Assembly (NCBI GenBank): GCA_009787135.1
Contig: WRGP01000139.1
Span: 1-6,802, forward strand
Origin: Bacillota bacterium
GTDB taxonomy: Bacteria; Bacillota; Clostridia; Christensenellales; Aristaeellaceae
DNA: 6,802 nt
Direction of reading: 5' to 3'
Shown piece after piece: positions 1-6,192 of this stretch. The notes below the pieces were generated by a model. That model made no database searches. It had not been told where the DNA came from and saw only the letters and a list, made by a program, of their open reading frames with translations. Within the stretch, counting starts at the first letter, position 1. Each line of letters opens with the position of its first letter. A program made the translations under genes and the position numbers.

Positions 1-3000
1 TCCCGCGGGCCCGCGCTTCCGCTTTTCCCTGCGCGTGGCGTCCGCGGGCAGCACGGCCAAAAAAGGCGAGGGCGTCTGGGAAGTCACCAGCGTCAGCGCC
101 TCCCGCGCCCTTGTCATCCCCACATACAGCAGCCTTTTCTCCTCCTCCGCGTCGCACCCCCCCCTGGGGCCTCGAAGCGGAATCAGCCCGTCGTCCACGC
201 CGCAGAGAAACACCACCGGGTACTCCAGCCCCTTGGCCCCGTGCAGGGTCAAAAGGGATACGGTGTCCAACGCGTACCGCTTTGCGCCGCTGCGCGTAAG
301 GTCGCTCTCCCTGCCCAGCGCCAGGTTGGTCAGCAGTTCCTCCATGCTTTCATACATGACGGCCGTGTCGCGCATCAATTCCATGCAGCGCACGCCGGAC
401 AGCGCGTTATCCCGTATCCAGCCGTCCATGAGGTCCGCCGGCCCGTCCTGCGCAACGCGTGGGCCATAGGCGGCGATCAATTCCCGCAGGGAGGGGCCGG
501 TAAGGGTTTTGCCCGCCGCCCCATCCCGCATGCCGGCAAGCAGTTCCATCAGGCCCGCAAGGCTTTTCGGCACGGCCCCGTATGCGTCCGTGACGCGCCG
601 GATGTCCCTCTGCCCATACTGCCCACCCTCCCTCAGGCAGACGCCCAGCGAGAGCATATCGCCGGGGTTTAACAGCAGCCGGAAAAATGCCATGGCCCGG
701 CGCGCCTGCGGCTCCATAAGAAAATCGTCCCTGCCTGATACGGTATAGGGTATGCCTTCCTTCGCAAAGCATTCCTCCAGCAGCCCGGCCTGCCGGTTGG
801 TGCGATACAGCACGGCGATGTCCGCAAAGCCGCGCACCCGCCGCCTCTCGGCCTTATGGCTGTGCGCGTCCAGCATATCGATGCCGCCGACAAGGCGGCC
901 TATCTCCTTGGCGATATAGAGCGCCTGCCGGAAAGCGTCCCCCGCCTCCATCACCAGCACAGGGCCGCCCGCCGGGTTCATCGGCCTGAGCGGAGCCGCC
1001 TGACCGGGCAGCGCGGCCCGCGCGCCGCATAGGATTTCCGGCGTGGAGCGGTAGTTGTCCGTAAGCGCGATCCGCCGCGCGCCGGGATACTCCGAAAACA
1101 GCCGCGTGAAGCACCGGGCGTCCGACCCGCGAAAGCCGTAGATCGCCTGATCGGGGTCTCCGATGACAAAAAGGCTCCCGTCCGCGCCTGACCACGCGCG
1201 GATGAGGCGGTATTGCACCGGGTTGATATCCTGAAATTCATCCACCAGCAAACAGGAAAATGATTCTCCCGCCCCTTCCGCTTCATACAGCGCAAGCGCC
1301 TTGAGCAGGATGTCGTCATAGTCCAGCGCGCCAAGGCTCGCGAGCCGCGCGTTGTACGCGTCATAGACCGCCTGGCTCACGCCGTGCTCCGCGCCCTCCA
1401 CGCCGCTTTTTTGGAGCGAGATCGCCCGAAGCGCGTCCCGAGCCGTGCCCTTGACCTCCAGGTCCGCCATTGCTTCCGCGACAATGTGCAGCGCGTCAGG
1501 CTCCCCCGCGACGGCAAGGTCTCCCTCCCGCGCCAGGCGCTTCGCGCAAATGGCATGAAAGGTGCCGATGGTCATGGCGCTTGCCGCGCGCCTGTCCGCA
1601 AGCCGCGTCATAAGCCGCTCGCGCATCTCCCTGGCGGCCTTGTTCGTAAAAGTCACCGCCGTAATATGGGACGGCGCCACGCCGCATTGCTCCACCAAAT
1701 ACTGGACACGGCTGACGAGCGTTCTCGTCTTGCCCGTGCCGGGCCCCGCGATGACGGCCACCACCGGCTCCGTCGCGGAAACGGCTTCCCACTGCTCAGC
1801 GTTGAGTCCGTAAGGCAGCGCTTCGGCTGGCACGGAAGGAATATCCCGCGCGGATTCCGCCTCCGCTTTCGCCTTTTTTGCCTGTTCGTGCCGCGCCGCG
1901 GCCTTTTTCGGGGCCGCCATGCCTGGAAAAAGGCTTTGCTGGCCGACAAACAGCTCTATTTCCCGTTTGCTCATCAGGGAAATTTTACCGTACTCGCCGT
2001 CGTACCCCGGGTGAATCTCCACCTTGCCCGCCCGCAGCCGCCGAACGCATTCGGCCACCAGGGCGCCCGCCTTGCGCTCAATTTCATCCAACGGCACGCC
2101 GCGCAGGATGAAAAGCTCATCCCCGATCGCTCGCAGCATCTCGTCATATTTTCGGACGACCCGCGCGCTTGCCGCGCTCACACCCATCGACGAGGCAATC
2201 ACCTCCCGCAGCGGCACGAGGCTTTCAAAGCGCTTGGCATTTGGCGGGACATAGCCCTCTTCCCTGTCCGCCAGCGCCTCAACCCTGTGCAGTACGCCCA
2301 CCGTGACCTGCCTGCCGCACACGGGGCAGAGGCCGTCATGCGCCCGCGTTTCCTTGGGTGTGAGGCTTGCCTTGCATTGGCGGTGTCCGTCGTTGTGGTA
2401 CTTCCCCTCCTCGGGGAAGAACTCAATCGTGCCCGCGAACGCGTTCGTATGCCGGTTCTTGAGCGCCTCCGCCATGTGCCGATAGGTGCGCTCCGTATCG
2501 AACACATTGGCCTCCCGCGCCAGATTGGCGGGGGAATGCGCGTCCGAATTGGATATGAGGGCAAAGCGGTCCAGGCTGGAAACGCGCCAGTTCATCGGAG
2601 GGTCAGAGGAAAGCCCCGTCTCCAGCGCGTAGATATGGCCTGTCAGGTCGCCGAAGCACCCTTCAATCTCGTCAAACCCCGAATACGCGCCGAAGAGAGA
2701 GAAATGCGGCGTCCAAATATGCGCGGGGATGAAGAGCGCGTCCGCGCAGGTTTCCAGCGTAATCTCCAGTAAATTCCGGCTGTCCAGGCCCAAAATGGGC
2801 CTGCCGTCGGAGTGCAGGTTGCCAACGGCCTCCAAACGCTTTGAAAGCGCCTCCGCCGCGGTAAGGCTTGGCAGCAGAATCACATTATGCACCTTGCGCA
2901 CCTTGCCATCCTTCTTGTAGATAGAGCTGATCTCGCCCGACAGCACAAAGCGCGGCTCCGGCCCCTCCTCCGCCACGTCCGAAGGGAGCTGCGGCGCTTC

Positions 3001-3198
3001 CTTGAGGGCGTACAGCCCGTCGCCCGTTGGCGCAAGCTTTTCCGACAGTTCCGCCCGCCAGGCCGGGTGCGTAAAATCGCCCGTACCGATCAGCCCAAGG
3101 CCCTTGCGGCGCGCCCAGTAGGCAAGCGCTTCGGGCGTGAGCTCCCTGCTCGTCGCTCTGGAGAATCTCGAATGAATGTGAAGATCCGCAATAAACAT
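1..3198 (-). CDS. Endonuclease Q-like PHP nuclease fused to UvrD/PcrA-type helicase (3' end beyond window)
   Basis: One open frame of 1066 codons reads from ATG at 3198 to the left edge without a stop, so the C-terminus is missing. AAGGAG lies 6 nt before the ATG. Residues 1-425 match the endonuclease Q family. The PHP metal motifs are DLHIHSRFSRATS (5-17), GTGDFTHP (38-45), PAHIWTP (158-164, His160) and SNSDAHSP (Asp219, His221). A zinc-finger region has Cys275, Cys291 and Cys294 (CPVCG). An Ala/Lys-rich linker (about 426-460) leads to a superfamily 1 helicase: Q motif LNAEQ (465-469), Walker A GPGTGKT (485-491, Lys490), TIGTFHA (543-549), Walker B VDEFQD (652-657), GDPDQAIYGFRG (680-691), NYRST (715-719), HGAKGLEY (986-993) and YVGMTRARE (1025-1033). 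Known EndoQ enzymes cut 5' of deaminated bases (uracil, hypoxanthine). UvrD helicases unwind 3'-5' from nicks or tails. Coupling of incision and unwinding in one repair enzyme is inferred. Domain calls are firm; in vivo substrate is not. Confidence 0.93.
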   Translation of the reverse strand, partial: MFIADLHIHSRFSRATSRELTPEALAYWARRKGLGLIGTGDFTHPAWRAELSEKLAPTGDGLYALKEAPQLPSDVAEEGPEPRFVLSGEISSIYKKDGKVRKVHNVILLPSLTAAEALSKRLEAVGNLHSDGRPILGLDSRNLLEITLETCADALFIPAHIWTPHFSLFGAYSGFDEIEGCFGDLTGHIYALETGLSSDPPMNWRVSSLDRFALISNSDAHSPANLAREANVFDTERTYRHMAEALKNRHTNAFAGTIEFFPEEGKYHNDGHRQCKASLTPKETRAHDGLCPVCGRQVTVGVLHRVEALADREEGYVPPNAKRFESLVPLREVIASSMGVSAASARVVRKYDEMLRAIGDELFILRGVPLDEIERKAGALVAECVRRLRAGKVEIHPGYDGEYGKISLMSKREIELFVGQQSLFPGMAAPKKAAARHEQAKKAKAEAESARDIPSVPAEALPYGLNAEQWEAVSATEPVVAVIAGPGTGKTRTLVSRVQYLVEQCGVAPSHITAVTFTNKAAREMRERLMTRLADRRAASAMTIGTFHAICAKRLAREGDLAVAGEPDALHIVAEAMADLEVKGTARDALRAISLQKSGVEGAEHGVSQAVYDAYNARLASLGALDYDDILLKALALYEAEGAGESFSCLLVDEFQDINPVQYRLIRAWSGADGSLFVIGDPDQAIYGFRGSDARCFTRLFSEYPGARRIALTDNYRSTPEILCGARAALPGQAAPLRPMNPAGGPVLVMEAGDAFRQALYIAKEIGRLVGGIDMLDAHSHKAERRRVRGFADIAVLYRTNRQAGLLEECFAKEGIPYTVSGRDDFLMEPQARRAMAFFRLLLNPGDMLSLGVCLREGGQYGQRDIRRVTDAYGAVPKSLAGLMELLAGMRDGAAGKTLTGPSLRELIAAYGPRVAQDGPADLMDGWIRDNALSGVRCMELMRDTAVMYESMEELLTNLALGRESDLTRSGAKRYALDTVSLLTLHGAKGLEYPVVFLCGVDDGLIPLRGPRGGCDAEEEKRLLYVGMTRAREALTLVTSQTPSPFLAVLPADATRREKRKRGPAG

Positions 3199-3243
3199 CG
3201 CATGCTCCTTCGAACTTTGTTTGGTTTTGTTGCATCTTGTTCT

Positions 3244-3249
3244 ATCATA
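3244..3249 (-). promoter_or_regulatory. Probable -10 box for the EndoQ-helicase gene
   Basis: TATGAT on the minus strand lies 46 nt before the ATG at 3198, predicting a leader of about 40 nt. The -35 region at the usual spacing (3267-3272, TTCTTT) is weak and sits in a T-rich tract. It lies between the hairpin at 3278-3310 and the gene, so the gene probably has its own promoter rather than relying on read-through from cysE. Confidence 0.45.
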
Positions 3250-3277
3250 CAATATTTTAAGGAAAAAAAGAAGTGTA

Positions 3278-3310
3278 ACAGCCCCTGGCGACTCGAGCGC
3301 CGGGGGCTGT
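3278..3310. terminator. Intrinsic terminator hairpin between cysE and the EndoQ-helicase gene
   Basis: ACAGCCCCTGGCG (3278-3290) pairs with CGCCGGGGGCTGT (3298-3310) across a 7-nt loop: 13 bp with one wobble pair. On the plus strand the stem runs straight into TTTTT (3310-3314). On the minus strand, the direction of both flanking genes, it is followed by TT and then, about 8 nt on, a seven-T run. It probably ends cysE transcription, 37 nt past the cysE stop, and would also block antisense transcripts entering cysE. Confidence 0.75.
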
Positions 3311-3346
3311 TTTTGAAAGAGCATTTTAGGAAGTTTACACTTAACT

Positions 3347-4009
3347 TTATTTTGATTCTATATCCGCTTCCTCCTCCGCGGCTTCAGCGCGGGGGCATGT
3401 TTCCTCCATCTTGCGGATGCGCGCCCAGAGCCTTTGCAGCTCGGCCGCGATGGGATCTGGAATGTCGCGATGATCCAGCTCATCCACCCTTTTGCCCGCG
3501 AGCCGCACCACGCGCGCGGGAATGCCCACGGCGGTGGCGTCGTCTGGGATCTCCTCGAGCACCACGGCGTTGGCGGCGATGCGCGCGTTGTCTCCCACGC
3601 GGAAGGAACCCAGTATTTTCGCGCCGCTTCCCACGAGGACGCCGTTGCCCAGCGTTGGATGGCGCTTGTGCTTTTCCTTGCCGGAGCCGCCAAGGGTCAC
3701 GCCCTGGTAGAGCAGCACGTCGTCCCCGATTTCGCAGGTTTCGCCGATAACAATGCCCATGCCGTGGTCGATGACAAAGCGCCTGCCGATTTTCGCGCCC
3801 GGGTGGATTTCGATGCCCGTAAAATGGCGCGATATCTGCGACACAAGCCGGGCCAGGAACACAAGGCGGCGGCGGTAGAGAAAATGCGCGACACGGTGAC
3901 CGATCAGCGCGTGAATACCGGGGTATAGCAGCAAAATCTCCAGCCTCGACCGCGCGGCCGGATCGCGCCGCTTGTACGCGTCCAGCGTTTCCAAGATGCC
4001 TGTAAACAT
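3347..4009 (-). CDS. cysE: Serine O-acetyltransferase (EpsC-type, short form)
   Basis: Transfers acetyl from acetyl-CoA to L-serine, giving O-acetylserine, the substrate of cysteine synthase, in the cytoplasm. The frame gives 220 residues: a helical N-terminal region followed by a left-handed beta-helix of hexapeptide repeats. The catalytic stretch FVIDHGMGIVIGET carries Asp81-His82, and the second family signature GGSGKEKHKRHPT carries His117. The length suits the short EpsC/Bacillus-type enzymes, which lack most of the N-terminal extension of Escherichia coli CysE. The ATG at 4009 is preferred because GGAG lies 8 nt before it; a GTG at 4018 would overlap that ribosome binding site. The start is 5 nt past the stop of the cysK remnant, so the two formed an operon. 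Expression probably still comes from the promoter at 4482-4510. The tail ends ADIESK and lacks the terminal isoleucine that docks CysK in the classical complex. Confidence 0.95.
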   Translation of the reverse strand: MFTGILETLDAYKRRDPAARSRLEILLLYPGIHALIGHRVAHFLYRRRLVFLARLVSQISRHFTGIEIHPGAKIGRRFVIDHGMGIVIGETCEIGDDVLLYQGVTLGGSGKEKHKRHPTLGNGVLVGSGAKILGSFRVGDNARIAANAVVLEEIPDDATAVGIPARVVRLAGKRVDELDHRDIPDPIAAELQRLWARIRKMEETCPRAEAAEEEADIESK

Positions 4010-4014
4010 CACTC

Positions 4015-4413
4015 TCACTCCGTAAACAATTCTGTTGATACATACCGCTCCCCTGTATCGGGCAGTACTGTCACAATCGTTTTTCCAGCGTACTCAGGCC
4101 GCCTTGCCAGTGTGCAGGCTGCCCATGCGTTGGCGCCGGGGGAAATGCCCGCCGGAATGCCCGCCTCACGGGCCAGTCCGCGGCCCGCCTCTATCGCGTC
4201 TTGATCTCGGACGGCCGGCACCTCGCCGATACTCTCCCCGTGCGGCGTCTCCGGCACAAAACCGGCGCCAATCCCCTATATTTTATGCGGGCCGGCCGCT
4301 CCTTGCGACAAAACGGGCGATTCAAAGAGTTCCGCCGCCGCCGTACAGGGGGCAGGATGCTGGTGAGGCTCAGCGTATGGCCACGGGCCGCGGCGTACAG
4401 CCAATCGAATCCG
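4015..4413 (-). pseudogene. cysK: Decayed cysteine synthase (cysK) remnant, C-terminal third only
   Basis: Cysteine synthase makes cysteine from O-acetylserine and sulfide using PLP. Here only the C-terminal third is recognisable. Reading down the minus strand in one frame gives ELFESPVLSQGAAGPHKI, then TAG at 4276-4278, then GIGAGFVPE and a normal end (GISPGANAWAA, TIVTVLPDTGERYVSTELF) with TGA at 4015-4017. Intact CysK proteins read HKIQGIGAG at this place, so the stop looks like a CAG-to-TAG nonsense change. Farther upstream, weaker similarity (FDWLYAAARGHTLS against the usual DALVAGVGTGGTLS) lies in another reading frame and is about 19 nt closer to the rest than expected. That implies at least one frameshift or small deletion near 4325-4375. 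The N-terminal two thirds, with the PLP lysine and substrate loop, are absent, so no enzyme can be made. The upstream edge is approximate. Confidence 0.85.
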
Positions 4414-4457
4414 TTACATCCTGGTATGCGCGCGCCGCGCGCCTCTTTTCCACCAAT

Positions 4458-4476
4458 CCATACTAAATCAGTCTGG
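4458..4476 (-). promoter_or_regulatory. Putative operator dyad at the cysK-cysE transcription start
   Basis: On the minus strand CCAGACTGATTTAGTATGG is a dyad of form CCAnACTnAnTnAGTnTGG, with 7 of 9 base pairs matching. A second dyad, CTAAnnCAGnCTGnnTTAG, overlaps it at 4463-4481. The site begins about 6 bp past the -10 box and covers the predicted start of transcription, as repressor sites do. ACT/AGT arms with an AT-rich centre resemble operators of Rrf2-family regulators (IscR, CymR), and CymR-type proteins control cysteine genes in Firmicutes. The assignment to that family is inference. Confidence 0.5.
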
Positions 4477-4481
4477 ATTAG

Positions 4482-4510
4482 ATCATACACGCGCAAGCAC
4501 CGTTTGTCAA
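4482..4510 (-). promoter_or_regulatory. Near-consensus promoter of the cysK-cysE operon
   Basis: The minus strand carries TTGACA (4505-4510), a 17-bp spacer (4488-4504) and TATGAT (4482-4487): a perfect vegetative -35 and one mismatch in the -10. The start is predicted near 4475. It points into the cysK remnant, only about 60 bp away, and then to cysE. It therefore survived the loss of most of cysK and probably still drives cysE through a leader of roughly 460 nt. Confidence 0.8.
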
Positions 4511-4514
4511 GGTT

Positions 4515-5666
4515 TTGGGATGGATCATGGTGGACAGCAATTTACAGCGTGAAAAAATCCTGCCGTCTGAAAAGGCTTTTGCCTATAAGATGAAACTGGA
4601 CGCTATGAAACGACAAGCAGGGCGACCCACAAATAATTGTGTCCCAGTGGGACACGATTTTGAGGGGAAGCGTTCGCGTGAAATCTTAGCGGATAAAAGT
4701 CCAGATAGTAATACCCAAATCCAAAGGTATGTCCGACTTACCGAGTTAATCCCCGAACTTCTGAAAATGGTGGATAACGCGGTATTAGGCGAAAAGCCGC
4801 AAATCGCTATGCGCCCCGCCGTGGAGTTATCGCATTTACCAGCCGAACAACAACAAATCCTGTATGAAGCTATCGGAAGTGAGGATTGCACCCCCTCTCA
4901 CGTCCAAGCCATGAAGATGAGGAAATTTTCAGAGGAACGTCTGTTTCCCGTTTTGATAATCGTACCACTTGTATTAACGATTATATTGCCCTCTATCTTT
5001 GTCTTGGCAATTTCTCTTGCCCCGGAAAACTTGGGCGATTTTCAAGAATTACTCAATATGCTGCCCATCAGCCAGCAATCGGATACTCTGAGCCGCACAG
5101 TAATTGGAATAATATTGAATTATATTCTGCCAACCTTTTTTACCATTATTTCCATCATGGCTGCGTCGGTCATGGCGGCAAGCTCTTTTGTCGGAGAGAA
5201 AGAAAAGCGGACATTGGAAACCTTGCTGTATTGTCCGCTTTCGTTAAAACAGATATATCAATCGAAAGTATTGGCTTCATTTATTTTAAGTATGCTCGTT
5301 TCGTTTATATCGTTTTTTGCGATGTTGTTTGTAGTGGAAATAGAAATATTGCTGACAACAGGCAGTATACTATTCCCTGACATTAGCTGGCTTGTTACGA
5401 TGCTGGTAATCGCTCCCGCCGTTTCGTTGTTAGCGGTCACTTTGATTGTTAGCGGTTCCGCTAAAGCGCAGACAATGGAAGAATCTCAACAGCGAGCTAT
5501 CTTTTTGGTTCTGCCTTTACTGCTTATGATAGTGGGACAATTTACTGGAGTTATCTTTATTAACGCTTGGTTTCTTTTGGGAGCAGGAGGCATTTTTTCA
5601 GTAATCGCCGCTCTTTTTATGAAAAATTCAATGCGCAAATTTACTTATGAAAGGCTCTTTAGATAG
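4515..5666 (+). CDS. Chimeric ORF: ParB-like fragment fused in frame to a truncated ABC-2 (NatB-like) permease
   Basis: The 383-codon frame joins two unrelated pieces. Residues 5-141 are the central part of a ParB/Spo0J-like protein. Residues 142-383 resemble an ABC-2 family exporter permease of NatB type. Hydrophobic segments lie near 144-167, 194-220, 251-275, 291-313, 328-348 and 350-369, and the family signature SSFVGEKEKRTLETLL (223-238) follows the second. The permease lacks its usual short cytoplasmic N-terminus before the first membrane helix; the junction is around 4935-4940 (KFSEE then RLFPV). No ATPase partner is present in the window. No clear ribosome binding site precedes ATG 4515, nor ATG 4527 or internal ATG 4911, so expression is doubtful. 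The frame starts 5 bp from the divergent cysK promoter. A fused membrane protein could be made, but a working transporter is unlikely. The open frame is certain; its function is not. Confidence 0.8.
   Translation: MGWIMVDSNLQREKILPSEKAFAYKMKLDAMKRQAGRPTNNCVPVGHDFEGKRSREILADKSPDSNTQIQRYVRLTELIPELLKMVDNAVLGEKPQIAMRPAVELSHLPAEQQQILYEAIGSEDCTPSHVQAMKMRKFSEERLFPVLIIVPLVLTIILPSIFVLAISLAPENLGDFQELLNMLPISQQSDTLSRTVIGIILNYILPTFFTIISIMAASVMAASSFVGEKEKRTLETLLYCPLSLKQIYQSKVLASFILSMLVSFISFFAMLFVVEIEILLTTGSILFPDISWLVTMLVIAPAVSLLAVTLIVSGSAKAQTMEESQQRAIFLVLPLLLMIVGQFTGVIFINAWFLLGAGGIFSVIAALFMKNSMRKFTYERLFR
4524..4937 (+). pseudogene. ParB-like partition protein fragment of ICE type (both ends missing)
   Basis: This is the ParB part of the chimeric frame. 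MVDSNLQREKILPSEKAFAY and RYVRLTELIPELL, then MRPAVELSHLPAEQQ, are hallmarks of the ParB/RepB/Spo0J-like proteins in Firmicutes ICEs. In those proteins the MVDSN stretch follows an N-terminal nuclease/CTPase domain of roughly 100 residues, which is absent here. The frame covers the helix-turn-helix region and stops at KFSEE, where relatives continue into a C-terminal tail. Homology begins at about 4524, some 13 bp from the -35 box of the cysK promoter. Without its N-terminal domain it cannot work as a clamp-loading partition protein; residual DNA binding is possible but unproven. Confidence 0.85.
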
Positions 5667-5710
5667 CATTACGAAAATGACGCTACTATTCAAACTGGAG
5701 GTGAAGTAAG

Positions 5711-6049
5711 GTGCAACAGGTATCTGATAAATTGGGCAGCGCCATAAAAGCCGCCCGCAATGAAAAGCATTTAACACAGAAGCAGTTGGCGGAACGCCTG
5801 TCTATAACGCCGCATTATCTGATGTCCATTGAAAACAAACAACAGATACCGAGTTGCGACTTGCTTTTTCGGATTATTCGGGAACTTGAACTCTCTGCCG
5901 ATACCATTTTCTACCCCGAACATGAGGAAAACCGCCCTGCAATCGAAAAACTGAAACGATATTTGAGCCGTTGTGATGAGCGGGATGTCAATGTCATCAT
6001 GGCAACATTACAGTCCCTATTAGAGAATAAGGAATCTGTCAGGAGGTGA
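5711..6049 (+). CDS. XRE-family helix-turn-helix regulator of ICE type
   Basis: A 112-residue cytoplasmic DNA-binding protein. Residues 8-65 form a Cro/CI-type helix-turn-helix domain, with LTQKQLAERLSITPHYLMSI spanning the two key helices. A helical C-terminal extension (about 75-110, ending ATLQSLLENK) may dimerise. Small XRE proteins ending in RCDERDVNV-type sequences are common in Firmicutes ICEs, where they are thought to repress element genes. The GTG at 5711 is chosen because GGAGG (5697-5701) lies 9 nt before it. The gene starts 44 nt after the chimeric permease frame; no convincing promoter was seen in the gap. Its last codons contain AGGAGG, the ribosome binding site of the small ORF that follows. 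It is the only complete element gene in the right half. Its target is unknown. Confidence 0.9.
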   Translation: MQQVSDKLGSAIKAARNEKHLTQKQLAERLSITPHYLMSIENKQQIPSCDLLFRIIRELELSADTIFYPEHEENRPAIEKLKRYLSRCDERDVNVIMATLQSLLENKESVRR

Positions 6050-6054
6050 ACTCA

Positions 6055-6105
6055 ATGCTACGCTTCATAAATAGAATATCCATACATATGAGCGGCGTGG
6101 TCTAA
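6055..6105 (+). CDS. Small 16-codon ORF coupled to the XRE regulator gene
   Basis: ATG at 6055 is preceded by AGGAGGTGA, which overlaps the last two codons and stop of the regulator gene, at ideal distance. It encodes MLRFINRISIHMSGVV, then TAA. This is either a real small peptide, a leader peptide, or the first codons of a larger element gene whose rest was deleted. No homologue is recognised. The signal that translation starts here is strong; a function for the product is not shown. Confidence 0.45.
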   Translation: MLRFINRISIHMSGVV

Positions 6106-6151
6106 GATACGCCGACAACAGAATCAATTTCATATTCAGTAAATCGTTAAA

Positions 6152-6181
6152 AAAAAGCCTGCTTTCGATAGCGGGCTTTTT
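6152..6181 (+). terminator. Intrinsic terminator after the XRE regulator and small ORF
   Basis: AAAAAGCCTGCT (6152-6163) pairs with AGCGGGCTTTTT (6170-6181) over a 6-nt loop. The G+C-rich core contains one wobble pair, and a five-T run closes the structure. It lies 46 nt past the small ORF stop and ends the preceding plus-strand transcript. The A- and T-rich arms make it usable in both directions. It also separates the following recombinase fragment from any upstream promoter in the window. Confidence 0.8.
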
Positions 6182-6192
6182 CGCGTTTATAG

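Noticed and set aside
1384..2772. Long plus-strand open frame of 462 codons antisense to the EndoQ-helicase gene
   Set aside because: It mirrors a high-GC coding sequence, has no family motif and no ribosome binding site, and the opposite strand holds unmistakable nuclease and helicase motifs.
2887..3750. Plus-strand open frame of 287 codons across the terminator and cysE
   Set aside because: It crosses a strong terminator and lies antisense to well-supported cysE; the product is Arg/Pro-rich low-complexity sequence typical of an antisense shadow.
4009..4018. GTG at 4018 as the start of cysE
   Set aside because: That GTG overlaps the GGAG ribosome binding site and the cysK stop; the ATG at 4009 has proper spacing of 8 nt.
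4427..4442. GC-alternating palindromic tract just downstream of the cysK promoter
   Set aside because: A short CG-rich run in a GC-rich region, with no T-tract or conserved context to support a terminator or recombination site.
4191..4496. 101-codon minus-strand frame over the cysK remnant as a new gene
   Set aside because: Its ATG lies upstream of the predicted transcription start, and its middle is better explained as frameshifted cysK sequence.
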